Assembly (NCBI GenBank): GCA_002794775.1
Contig: NBAY01000002.1
Span: forward strand, 2,418,001-2,482,000
Source: Porodaedalea pini
Taxonomy: Eukaryota > Basidiomycota > Agaricomycetes > Hymenochaetales > Hymenochaetaceae
Length of the DNA stretch: 64,000 nt
Direction: 5' to 3'
Part shown: one piece after another, positions 19,344 to 30,756 of the stretch
Position numbering within the stretch: position 1 is the stretch's first letter
How the letters are laid out: each line of letters starts with the position of its first letter
The notes under the pieces: generated by a model
The model's database searches: none
Seen by the model: only the letters and a program-made list of their open reading frames with translations
What the model was told of the DNA's origin: nothing
Made by a program: the position numbers and the translations under genes

Positions 19344-22300
19344 ATGTTCGACGATTGTGAGTCAATCGAAAATACGATGGTCGATGGTCTCATTTTATTG
19401 ACCATTGTTATAGTTGTCGAACACGCTGCTACGCCATCTGGTAATCTCTTGCAGGGTGCGCACAACCTGCCGAAGCTGGACTACCAAGGCTTTGAGCCGT
19501 CTCCGTACGACGATGCAGACGAACGAGAAAACTTTGAGAGCCTTGTCAGTCCAGTGAGCTCTTTCCAACTGGATCATGTTCGACTTGTCTGTTAACGATG
19601 TATGTAGCTTGGTGGTGGACAGTATCCGAGCCTTGCTGCACCCTCCGCTCCTATATTTGAGCTTGGCAGAGTCCAATTCTCCCCGCCTGCTCCTCTGATC
19701 TCACTTGCAGTCTCTTCTGATCTTCTTGTGATGGGTCTATCAAACAACCTAATTATATTGATCGAGCTTTCGCGTCCCGAACAGGTCGTGAAACTCCCAA
19801 TCCAGCGCAAACCGAACGAAATGGCGCTCTACAAGGTCTTCCTCGACCCATCAGGCCGCCACATCATAGTCACCTCGACACAGGGTGAGAACTGGTATCT
19901 ATTCCGTGGCTGGAAGAAGTTCAAGCAGCTCAAGAACTTCAAGATGGTCATCGAGAGCATTGCCTGGAATAAAGCAGGTCTTCTTTCGGCGTCTAACTCG
20001 ACCTCATCACGGGAGTTCCTCATAGGAGCGAGGAATGGGACGGTACATGAGGCGTTACTGGACGCTGAAGAGGATTTCTTCAAATCTCAGGAGCGCTACG
20101 TCTCGCCCGTTTTCTCATTGCCGGAGCGACCCCCGATCACTGGCATTCAGTTCCAGCTGTTACCTCCTCTAGATCCAAAGCAAGCTATTGTGGTTATAAC
20201 CACACCTTCGCGAATATATCAGCTCGCAGGGAGTTTGGACAGACGATCAGAAGATAGTAACAGGCTTTTCGCTCCGTTGTTTGCCAAGTATCGGGATACA
20301 GCACCGAGTAAGGAGTTATTTCAACGAATATTTGTCATGTACTGACACTTAAAAGAAATCCTTGAACTTCCCGGTGAAACTCAGCATTCTGAGTTACAAT
20401 TTTTCACCTCAAATGCGGATCAGGCGCAGTCGCTGCCTAAGGCCATGGCTTGGACGACAGGTTCGTTACCACTACAAATTCCTTTGGAGACGAAACACTG
20501 AAGGCTGATGAAGCTCAGGGTATTTACCACGGCACGATGAATTTGTCGTCCAACTCGGATGATTTCATCGACTCGGCGCAGCTCCTCCCTTACCCCAGTT
20601 TTGACATGCCATTAACGAGTCCGAAGAGCGGGCCGTCTCCCGCACTGCATCCATTATCTATCAGCCTTACCGAGTTCCACTTCGTCCTTCTCTATAAGGA
20701 CCGTGTGGTTGGAGTTTGCAATCTGAATGACACGCTCGTATATGAAGAAGCTCTTCCTTTGGTACGCGGTCATTCGTTATTACTTTCCTATTCTCATTGT
20801 CTGGAAATAGAAGCCGAATGAGGAGGTGCGAGGGATAACCGCAGACCCTGTTCGGAAAACGTACTGGGTATATACAGACTCTTCGTTATTTGAGCTTAGT
20901 ATCGCAAATGAAGCACGCGATATCTGGCGTGTATATCTCGATAAGGGCTTGTTCGACGTGGCGCTTCGATATGCGAAGGTAGTGTTTCAGACTTCTCCAT
21001 ATCAACAACTTTACGCTGAAAAGGGGAAAAATACATCCAGACAGCTAGCCAACGTGACCAAGTACTTGTCGCTCAGGCAGATCGCTTCTTCAAAGACGGT
21101 CGCTACATCCAGTCTGCCCAATGCTATGCCCAGAGTTCGGCAAGCTTCGAGGAAGTGACTTTGAGTCTCATTGATGCGGGAGAACGGGAGGCCTTGCGTT
21201 ACTACCTGATCTCGAGGCTAGAGCGGACAAGGAAAACGGTAAGGACTGATCATGAGTCACTCGACTTGCACACTAATGATGAATACCAGGACCTTACGCA
21301 GCGAATGATGCTGGCAACTTGGCTCGTTGAACTCTATCTTTCCAGGTGCAACGAGCTCGAGGATGTTGCTGCTTCCGAGTCTGTTTCACACGATGTGGAG
21401 GATCTCAAGACAGCACTCATCCTCGTCGAAGAAGAAATGCGACACTTCCTCGAGACGTACAAGGCCAACCTGGATACTGACACCGTATACGAGCTGATCC
21501 AGAGCCACGGGCGTACCGACATATATCTGCACTATGCTACCCTTGTTGGCGACCTGGAACGTGTTGCCGAACATTGGATCCTTGAAGAGCAATGGATAAA
21601 GGCAATTGATGTACTCAACCGCCAGTCCGATCTTGAGCTTTACTACCGCTTCGCACCAGTGCTCATGCGCCAAGTACCTCGTGAAACTGTCGAATCTTGG
21701 CTACGTCAGCCTGCGCTCGATCCTCTCCGACTCGTACCTGCTTTACTGCGAACGCAAGCGCTCTCATCGACCGTTCCGCGCGATCCGCTCCAGCCGAACC
21801 ATGCCACACGCTACCTCAATCATGTCGTATTCTCGCAAGGGAACACGTCACCGACAATTCACAACCTTCTAATCACGTTTCACGTATCGTGCCCATCAGT
21901 GGTGGGAAGTGACGAAGAGGGACCTCTTCTGCGCTTTCTCTCCACTTCACCAGTCGATCCGCTTACCGACAAGCCGTACTACGACCTTGACTACGCGCTA
22001 CGTCTGTGCATTCGTGCGGGTAAGACGCGATCGTGCGTGCAGATATACTCGAAGATGGGTCTTTGGGAGAATAGCGTGGACCTTGCTCTTGAGAAGGGCG
22101 ATCTGGAGCTTGCAAAAGCTAATGCTGATATGCCAGAGGATGATCAACAGCTGAGGAAGAAGCTGTGGTTGAAGATTGCTAAATACGTTGTCCAAGATAA
22201 AAAGGACATCAAGAGGTGAGCTAGTTCATCTGTCTCATTCCCGACCATTGTTCTTGATGAATTATGCGTAGCGCGATGGCATTCTTAGATAACACCGACT

Positions 22301-23182
22301 TGCTGAAGATTGAAGACATACTTCCATTCTTTCCTGACTTCGTCGTCATTGACGACTTCAAGGAAGAAATATGCACAGCTCTGGAAGGCTATTCCGCACA
22401 CATTGACTCGCTCAAAGCAGAGATGGATGAAACGACGAAGAACGCAGAAGCAATCAAAGCAGACATAAATGCTCTACGAAACCGTTTCGTCGTTATTGAC
22501 GCTGCAGATCGATGCACCGAATGTCATTTCTCATTACTAGCGCGCCAGTTTTATGTCTTTCCGTGTCAACACACGTTCCACGTAGATTGTCTCATTGGTC
22601 TGGTGCGTGATCGAAGCGGTACTTAACTATGCAGAAGTTGCTGATGCGATACAATCATTACAGGCCAAAGAATATCTCCCTGCAGCATCGCTCCGTCGAA
22701 TGATCGCATTGCAGAATGACCTTTTGAAGACCGCTCAGCAATTTCCAACAGATCGACCCTCGATAACATCTCCCGTCCCAGGACTAGCTGTCAACTCAGC
22801 TGCTCGTAACACCGGTCAAAGGACACTACTGTCTGCATCATTTGCTACACCTGTACAGAATAGTGCTCGTGCCGCCAACTCTCTGGGCCGAAATATACTA
22901 TCGGCAGGAGATAAGCTTCGGGATCTGATTGTTCCAGAGTCACTGGCAACGGTGGTCAGCGCGGGTATGTGGTCTACGGGACTGGACCGAATAGGACTGG
23001 ATAGGATGTGGAGCGTGGGAGAAAAGGGGGAGAAAAACGACATGGCAAGAAAGGTTGAGAAGGCTCGGGAGGAGCTGGACGAGCTTTTGGCTGGATCATG
23101 CCCGCTGTGCGAAGGGGTGGTTGCCGGACTTGACAAGCCTTTTGTAAAGGAGGGAGAAGACGACGATTCCTGGCAAATATAA
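19344..23182 (+). CDS. VPS18: Vps18, HOPS/CORVET core subunit with C-terminal RING
   Basis: Vps18 is a core of the CORVET and HOPS tethers that drive endosome and vacuole fusion. The most coherent 5' structure is a 13-nt coding first exon (19344-19356), a 27-nt exon (19414-19440) and an exon from 19489, giving MFDDFVEHAATPSGFEPSPY. The propeller part includes LAVSSDLLVMGLSNNLIILI and WKKFKQLKNFKMVIESIAWN. The helical part includes ANEARDIWRVYLDKGLFDVA, the join AKTASQRDQVLVAQADRFF, and LTQRMMLATWLVELYLSRC. The RING comes from CTECHFSLLARQFYVFPCQH and TFHVDCL, with the last cysteine pair in LLAGSCPLCEGVV near the end. At least nine introns are needed. The stop is at 23180-23182. It is complete as far as I can reconstruct it. 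Confidence 0.85.
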
Positions 23183-23233
23183 CATTTTGTCGTAGTTGTT
23201 TTCTGTATTTGTGACGTATTTGCCCTTCAAAAT

Positions 23234-23705
23234 CATTGATTAATCTTCTTCGTCCGACCTGCTTTGCGCCTTAAACGTGCTGCCTTGCGAGCACCCATCT
23301 ATAACCAGTGATAAGCAGGGCAAGAAGCACTGGACAGAAGTTGGATCCTCGTACCTTTGCCTTGTCCTGTTCGAGTCTCTGGCGTTCCTCGGCCGCTTGT
23401 TTCCTTTCCAAGGTGATCTCCCTCCGCCTCTTGATCTCAGCCTGCTTTTCCTCCTTCAACTCCGCCTCAAGCTTCCTGACAGCAGCCGCCCTCTGTGTTT
23501 TCTCCATCCTTTCTCCCCATTTCTTGGTCTTCACGCCGTCTGGAAGATGTGTCCGGCTATGGGCAGACCGATCAGAAACTATTTGGTGTGAGAGAAAGAA
23601 CTGATAAGAGACTGACCGCGACGGAGACTTCTGAGCCTTCCAGCCTTTACCGGATTGTCTCCCCTCTGCTGATGGAGCGAGTGTGAGCACTTTAGACGAG
23701 TCCAT
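23234..23705 (-). CDS. CGR1: Cgr1, rRNA-processing protein
   Basis: Cgr1 is a small, very basic nucleolar protein needed for 60S ribosomal subunit processing. Three exons: MDSSKVLTLAPSAEGRQSGK to KSPSR (start ATG 23703-23705), then RTHLPDGVKTKKWGERMEKT with a charged helical region (ELKEEKQAEIKRRREITLER), and a last exon MGARKAARLRRKAGRTKKIN ending at TGA 23234-23236. The KTKKWGERM start of the core and the ARKAARLRRKAGRTKKIN end are diagnostic. It is divergent from the gene at 23931 (225 bp between starts) and convergent with VPS18, whose stop is only 51 bp away. Confidence 0.85.
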
Positions 23706-23930
23706 CGTGCATAGCGATAGACGGTGAGTACTAGTGCGGAAACGAGGCGGCTGCAGAGTTGTGCTCGCGGGAGGAAATCTTCTTTAATTTTTATATTACG
23801 TGATATTGATCATCTTCTGATGATCAGGGTTGGCCGGTATATCGGCCGGTCGATCCTTCAGTACTTGGAGTGCGTTTAGGTTCAGACGCGCTTTTCAATC
23901 TTCCCCTCCCCCCTTTCTATGCTAGCCGTC

Positions 23931-26612
23931 ATGTCCGGCATCCGTGGCGACGACGAACACGTCCGTGCCCTCCTTGACCAGCGCGCTCAACGTGCAGATG
24001 TCCCGCCACCCCACACACGCTTCTCTATATTCTCAGACCGCTCCGACTCTCCTTCATTGTACAGCCACTTTGACAACAACTACCGCAATACACCCACAAC
24101 GCCTGTCCCCCACTTCCCCCGTTTTCACGACAACAACGCCTATGATGACAGACACGAACTATACCTGCCACCTTCGCCCAAGGAGCGCCTTGCGGACCCC
24201 AACGCATCTTCGCTCGATCTTTCCGAGGACACAGACGCATACTCCGAATCCGGCTCGCGTATTAATGACCCAGAGGACGACTCCAATCTGAATCCTGATT
24301 CTGATGAGGATCCTGAGACGCGTCTCAGCCTCATGGGCCCCAAGATGCGCGTGCACAGTCGTGCACCATGGGAGGAGGATGAAGGCAGCCTCTCTGATGA
24401 AGACTTGGACGACGGTGGCAACGATAATGCGTCCGTCTTCAGTGGCAAAAAGTCCGGTCGCGCAGTGATGCGCGGTTTTGGCTTTGGCGCCAAGTCCCCT
24501 GCTCCGAGGCCTAGCTTTGATTCGAGCTGCCCGACTAAGAGCAAACGTTCGTTCGAGACTGCCTCGAGCGTTGCCGTCAGCAGCACTTCGCGAAGCGCGA
24601 TCCAGTCAGTTCATCTTGTTTAATTGCCCAAAATTTACTCGGCTGATGATCGTACCACTTCCATCATTAGTGCTCTTGCTCAGGCTTCCATATCATCGAC
24701 TTCGCTTGCGGTTGGGCCATCTCCATCCACTAGTCGTCTTCCTCACAAATTATCTATGGGACGTCTTGCCTTGAATCGTGATCGTTCAGCGTCCGGAGCT
24801 ACTAGCACCTCCGATACGAATTCAAACTATCCTCCTTTGCCCAGCCCTCGCTCTGCTGCGTACACTGAACGACCATCAGGACGCGAGGCACGGTCTCCAT
24901 ATGGTCGACGGGACTCAATCAGCCCTAATCAGTTAGAGCTTGCAGCATCTGTTGCTCGGACGCGCTCGCCATCCCCTATTCCTCTTCCGGATAGAGATGG
25001 CGCGTACATGCATCCTTACGCAAACCCGGCTCTTCTGTCCGCATATCACGGTGGGCCTATTGGGAATCCGTTTAGTAAAGACGGACCGGATGTAGGAAGT
25101 GGACATGCACGTATCGCGAGGAACGATTCAGTGGCAACGCTCGCTGCCTCCGAAGAGACTGTAATGCTCACTCACCCGTCTTCCACGGCCTCATTGACAT
25201 CTACTTCCGGACTGGAATCCACCACACCGCCTACTTCTGATTTCTCTTTGGTGTCCTCGGCCTCTAGGACCGAACTGCCAAGGGCGGAAAATCACGCGCA
25301 TGAAGCAGAGAAAGCGCGGCAGCAGAAGCGATCAAGGCGAGAGACTAAGCTAGGACCCATAAGTGCACCGTCCATGGTCGGAAACAACGACTTCACGGCC
25401 GCGACTCCGTATAACCTTATTAGCCTTGAGCAAGCACAGGCTCGGATAAAGGAGCGGAACCGTAGTGCGACTACCGGAGCTGTTCCGTTCCCGGGAGGTA
25501 GTTTCGATGAGAGAGGTGGTCATAATGACGTCTCTTCGAGAGCGAGGTCCAGTAGTGCAAACAGCAAGGCAAAGCATCCTTTGCCTCTCCTCACGATAGA
25601 CAATAACAAGATGGATGCGTACGATATACCCACTCCTATTTCGCCGGTCAGCAGTAAGCAGCTCAGTCCTACCAGTGCGCCTGCTGGAAAGGTGCTTCGT
25701 CCAAAGAGGAGTGGCTTCATGAAACTGTTCAACGGAAGGGATAAGGATAAAATTACGGACGTTCCTCCACCCCCTGTTCCATCTATTGCAGACATGCGCG
25801 TATCGCCTCAGTCCTCCGATCACTCGCATCCTCCTTCCACGGCTCGTCCATCGAAAATGTCAGCGCATCGGGTTCCTGTTCCTGTCATGCCATCATCTCC
25901 AAATTTCTCTGAGAACAAGGATGATTCGCGGTCGAAGAAGTCTGGGCCTTCTCTCTCTATCAAGGTCTCTTCTCCGCCCACTTCACACATATCGGGGCAG
26001 GAGTCCTTAACTCGACGGTCCGACTCTCCAAAGTCTTTACATCCAACGATGTCTCCGAAGATGCCGAGTAGTGCGCCGGCAGACATGACACAATTTCCGG
26101 CTCTCAGGTTGCGACCTGTATCTTCTTTCTTCTCGAGCAACTTCGCGGAGCATCTTTTGACAGAAGATCGCAGCCCGGGGAGTCCAAAGAACACAGATGT
26201 TTCGTCGCTAATCTCTCCGACAACTATTGCATCCAGTGATTTGATTCCTTCACCTGTGAATGCGGGATTCAATGTTGGAAACATCTCCGACTCTTCGCAT
26301 GGCCAGGGCGGTGATCGGTTCAGTACTGCTATGGGTGGAGAGGATGAGGACCCATCGGCTATCATCGCTGCTCTGAAAGAACAGATACGTACATCCCGCA
26401 AGACCTGGCAGCGTCAGATCTGGGAGTTGGAAGGACAGGTTCGTGACCTCAGAGCTGAGATTGATGATATGAGAGCCGGCGACGTGTGTGAGGCTTGCGG
26501 CCGAGGTGGATCACGAACATCAGAGAGGAATAATTCCAATGCTGGCGTCATCCATCGTCCCAGGGCTAAGACAGGCTACGGCGCCAGGTTTGCAAGTGGC
26601 AACGAAGGCTGA
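23931..26612 (+). CDS. Serine/proline-rich unknown protein with C-terminal coiled coil
   Basis: Two exons joined across an intron of about 64 nt (24606-24669, GTCAGT donor, TTAG acceptor, phase 2). I chose the ATG at 23931 (MSGIRGDDEHVRALLDQRAQ), although another ATG lies four codons upstream. The N-terminal 200 residues are acidic and Ser/Asp-rich (DLSEDTDAYSESGSR). The middle is long, disordered and phosphosite-like. A short basic patch (LRPKRSGFMKLFNGRDKDKI) resembles membrane-binding motifs. The end has a coiled coil (KEQIRTSRKTWQRQIWELEG, then RDLRAEIDDMRAGD) followed by CEACGRGG. I do not recognise the family. It may be a signalling or polarity scaffold, but nothing in the sequence proves that. 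Confidence 0.6.
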
Positions 26613-26990
26613 GGCATCTACGTGCCTTGTGTGCGCGTACCGATTCTATCTAGTTATTTCAATCTTTGTATTCCTTTCGTGTCAAGAGGTCTTTTTTTAT
26701 CATTAGATTTATAATTCCTATACTCTTGTCTCCATTTGTCTTCATTAGCCCACGATCGTTGTCAGGTCACATTTTGTTTTACTCTTCACATTGCTAGACC
26801 TGTTCCTCCTATATATATTAATATTTTTGTCTAAGGGATTGTATACTTTGACGTTCATTCCTTCTCTCCCCAATTCTTAATTGTAGTTTTCTGGCCTTTC
26901 GAGTATTATACTAGTGCCACCATCTCATGCACATGTGCATTTTAATAGCTAGTGGACTGAAATTACGTTGCAAAACAAATACTATTCAAT
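26613..26990. other. Convergent 3' intergenic region, 378 bp
   Basis: T-rich sequence between the stops of the 23931-26612 gene and SEC39. It should hold both 3' UTRs and polyadenylation signals. No coding frame. Confidence 0.5.
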
Positions 26991-29900
26991 TCACAGTTCC
27001 TCCTCATCTGCGCCAATAAGCCAACCGACTCCTCTCCGAAATGCATGTCGAGCCTGCGACTGTACATCGGGACTACCTTCGCGACTGCGACTTCTCTCTT
27101 CACTCGGACGGCCATGCATCGCGAAAGGCAATGCAGCAGCCACGCGATTGAAGGTCTGCGATGCCAGAGCAGATGCACTAGGGAGTGCTGGAGACGGCAT
27201 ATGCAGGGAGTCCTGAAGTCTGGACGACAAGGTCGACGTTCTACCCCTTGCACGACCAGCCTGCTTTGTTCCATCTCCGTCGCTGTACTGGCGCAGGGCC
27301 ATTCGCTCTCGCCTCCGTTCTATTTCTTCTGCCTCAAGTTTCCGCCAAGATGTGAGGATATCCGCAATCTTGTCTGCGGGACATAGTTCCAGCGCACGGC
27401 CCAGAAGTGCCATTTTTCTTTCGACGTCCTCTGCCTCGGACTGTCTACCGAGCTGAAAGCAAGCGACCCAACATACTTCGACCGCCTCCCGCACCTGGTC
27501 GTTATCTGCACCGAAAGGCGCATTTTGGCGGAGACGCAGCACCGCATTGATCATGCGCTCGCTCGCCTCAAAAGCGCGCACAAAGTCCTCTGCTTGCAGC
27601 GCGGTGTCTGCGACCATCGCCAGAGTCTTGACCTCCGCAAGCGCGTCGCCCCGAAAGCCAAGCTTTCGTACGAGCTCGAGCAGCACTTCGACGTGTTTGT
27701 ACGCACTCTCGTTACTTGACAAAACGCGTGACACAAGGCTGAGCTTGTCCTTAGTCAGGCGTATTTCAATTGGCAGGATGGGCACGCCTGGACGGGACAT
27801 CACGTTGAAAGAGGAGATGCGGCTAGTTGCCTCTATGAATTCCTGCTCCTTTTGTATAGTGGGCGTTTGAGGTGCAACACACAAACTACAGAAAACGGTC
27901 AGATCATACGCCACCTATACATCAGATTGAGCTCACCAGTCATAAGCGAGCTTCATGTCGCCAAAATTGTAGTTGCCCGAGTTCGCATTGTCGTAAAATT
28001 CCCGTGAACAGTCAAGGCAAATATTTTCGACTATGTCAGAATTCAGCAGTCGCTCGCCATGCCGTGGTCGGATCAGATGCCGCGCTATTGTAAACTCTGT
28101 CAAAGGAACGTTAGGCGAGCCGGGATGTCCAACAATTCATTGCTTACTGCCGGTGCTTAAAATCCCTCTGAAAAATATTTGCCGAATGTCATCACCAGAC
28201 AGGGCACCAAAAGCAGAGTTAGTGATTAACTCTGCAGGTCGAGCTAGCTTCAGCATATCTTCCAAGAGGGATAGCCAGATATCCTCGCTATCAAGGTCTC
28301 CTGCAGGCGCATCTATTTGCCTGGCCATCTTCATTGCCCAAGCACGCTGCTGTGTTTCGTCATGCGCACTTTGGAGGAACCAGCGTAATGGCACCGGAAC
28401 ACCCCATCTAGAGAGTATTTCGCCAGATTCCAAATGCACGTCCAGAACGTCCAATGCACGCGATAGAGACCGTGCAGGAAGAGGCCTAAAAAACACCAGA
28501 AGGTCGGCCGGAGATGTGTGTGGGCGAGACGTAGTCGGCACAAGGAAGGCGCTGAGCGAGGCAACCGTTGTGTCGGCTTCGTCCTCGTCTTCATCGACTT
28601 CGAAATTCCATGCCGGTAAGCATTCGAATATCCGGCTCATGTTAATCCAGTCTCTGAGACTGCTACTACCATACAAGCAGGCCAGCGCTAGCCGTGCAAG
28701 ATCCTCATCGTCCAATATTAGTCTTTGTGAGGCTAATTGCGTCGGTTTCGAGGCTTCGAATATCGGCACAACCATATCGAGGTCCGCGTTAAGAATATAA
28801 TCGTACAAAAGTCGTTTTATCAGACCAGGATCCGGCGTGCCTGCGCGCTCGCAGCGTGACTCGAGGACGAATAGATATGGCATGACAAGCTTGCGGATAT
28901 CATTGACTATAGTGTCTGGTGCGCTGTGTGCGAGATACCGGCGGACGATGTCGCGAGGATCGAGTGACACCCATTCAGAAACAGTGATTGACGCGCCAGA
29001 CGCGCCGTCTCGTCCAGAAGCATCATAAACCAGGCGTGCGATTAGTGAAAGGTCTTCGCCGAGTTCGTCCAGACCAGTTATACCGTGGGATACGCCGTGT
29101 TGAACCAGACTGAGTGCTATGTCTACCATGCCGGTCGACGCGATGATATCCTCGACTCTGCTCTTGTACCACGACAGCAGTTCTTCAGCAGAGAGGAGCT
29201 CTGGTTGCAGATGAAAGGTTGGTGTCGTGTTAAAGTCTTCAACAGTCAGTGGTACTGGTAAGACGTCGACCCGCAAAAGAGCCTGCTTAACGTCGTCCGT
29301 GTCGGCAAGGTCTGGATTAGCCCTCCAAGAGCTTCCTTGAGGTGCGCACTCTTTCCCACTCCGTGCGTTAAGTGCTGGCAGGAGGTCGCGATAATTAGAA
29401 GGGTCGATAAAAAGAGGTATCCGGGAGATGATTTCAAAACGAAGCGGGAACACCTCCGGATGGTATCGGTTGATCAAGGCTTTGAGGGCAGAAAACTGCA
29501 CTTGAGATGCTAAAGACAGGCATATTATTGATATGTCCTCTGTTAGGAAGACAGATAACGGTAGCGAAGGAAGTGTCGTCTCGGTGGTGACAGATGATGG
29601 ACCAGCCTCGGCATCACCGTCTGCCCAAGGGTCATCCTCCCAGCCCTCTTCCTCGCTGTCTAGCAAGTTCCTGCTGGAGGATTCTGCAGATCCGGCAGCA
29701 AGTGTATTTTCTTTGACTTCCTCAAAGCTCCGTAAACGGTCTTGGCGGCTCAGCAATATCGATCGAATTCGGCATAAGTGGGCGTCGGTGACATGGTCTG
29801 AGAAGTAGTTTGCGAGCATATTGCGTGACACCTCCAACCCATGAGCGCTGGTATGCGATGCCGTTAGCGCTTCCCGGATGCGAACGATTGGCAGAGTCTG

Positions 29901-30084
29901 TCCTTTGAATCCCTAGGTCGATTAAGACGCGCTGCACGCTGACGTCGTCGAGTATGCGGTCTGTGCAAGCGGCAGCAACCCAGAGGTCATCTCGAATTGG
30001 ATATAAAAGCTCCTGAACGAGATGTTCAGTAAGTTGGGCATCCTGTAGTACTTCCCAGCGTTCACAGAGGTTTGCTTCAGCCAT
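26991..30084 (-). CDS. SEC39: Sec39, Dsl1 tethering complex subunit (NBAS-like)
   Basis: Sec39 supports the Dsl1 complex that captures COPI vesicles at the ER. The start is the ATG at 30082-30084 (MAEANLCERWEVLQDAQLTE), followed by LLYPIRDDLWVAAACTDRIL and DVSVQRVLIDLGIQRT. The large exon (about 29860-28137) begins around VSRNMLANYFSDHVTDAHLC and contains the Sec39 core (SALKALINRYHPEVFPLRFE, then WRANPDLADTDDVKQALLRV). A middle exon covers FTIARHLIRPRHGERLLNSD and DNANSGNYNFGDMKLAYDW. The last exon has LTKDKLSLVSRVLSSNESAY, the Sec39 C-terminal repeat, and ends ADEEEL at 26991. Between GIQRTDS and the large exon the frame shifts by one base near 29875-29910 with no ordinary intron to explain it (see findings). 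Confidence 0.8.
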
Positions 30085-30185
30085 GGTGGTTGAAGCCGCA
30101 GCTTCTCAAGCGCGTCGAACATGAGGGTCAGTCGCGTGGATCCACGTGCTTCGTACGATCGACGCTTCGGCTAGACTCATTAATA

Positions 30186-30536
30186 TTAATATTGCCCAAC
30201 ACCGTATATATATATGTACTTTACTTTATGCATATTTGTTAAAGAGAAAACATCAAATAAATAAATAGTACTAGTACACATTGTCCAATCAGCCCGGTTG
30301 ACACAGTTAAACAGTCCCTGATAATCTAACTGAGTACAGTCTCCAGCCCATAATAAATTAATAACCCATCCTACCAATGCGAGAGTTGCATAGACCGGCC
30401 GCGGCCGAGTGACATAGCGACGCATGTAATCATATCTCTCTTTAGGCTCTCTCCAATACCGAAGTTTCCTACGGCCCGCCGAGAGCTGACCTGTCGGAAG
30501 AGGCTCTAGTTTTATGTGACGCGCGTTTGCAGACAT
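30186..30536 (-). CDS. Possible small membrane protein, about 116 residues
   Basis: An open frame from the ATG at 30534-30536 (MSANARHIKLEPLPTGQLSA) containing WREPKERYDYMRRYVTRPRP and a hydrophobic helix with VYATLALVGWVINLLWAG. The open frame also extends upstream to about 30743 with another hydrophobic stretch but no ATG. The composition looks protein-like until the low-complexity tail KYIYIYGVGQY. It could be a separate short gene, or an alternative 3' exon of the neighbouring gene whose stop lies at 30757. I do not recognise it. Confidence 0.3.
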   Translation of the reverse strand: MSANARHIKLEPLPTGQLSAGRRKLRYWREPKERYDYMRRYVTRPRPVYATLALVGWVINLLWAGDCTQLDYQGLFNCVNRADWTMCTSTIYLFDVFSLTNMHKVKYIYIYGVGQY

Positions 30537-30756
30537 CTCTGCATGTACTCTATGGGCTGACTGGTTGCTACCAAGAGAGCTTATAGGGCTACAGAAAGAA
30601 CGATCTGCGTCCAACCCCGATTCAACTTGCGAATCTGGAACTTGTGGAAGGTCATTAGGCGGGCTATTACTATAGATACACAGTAAAAAATATGACCACA
30701 AGCTTAAGAACACAATAAAGCAGTCGCATAAAAGACGGTGCAACGATCTTTATAGG

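Noticed and set aside
28033..28800. 255-codon plus-strand frame opposite SEC39
   Set aside because: Low-complexity serine/arginine sequence antisense to a recognisable Sec39 exon.
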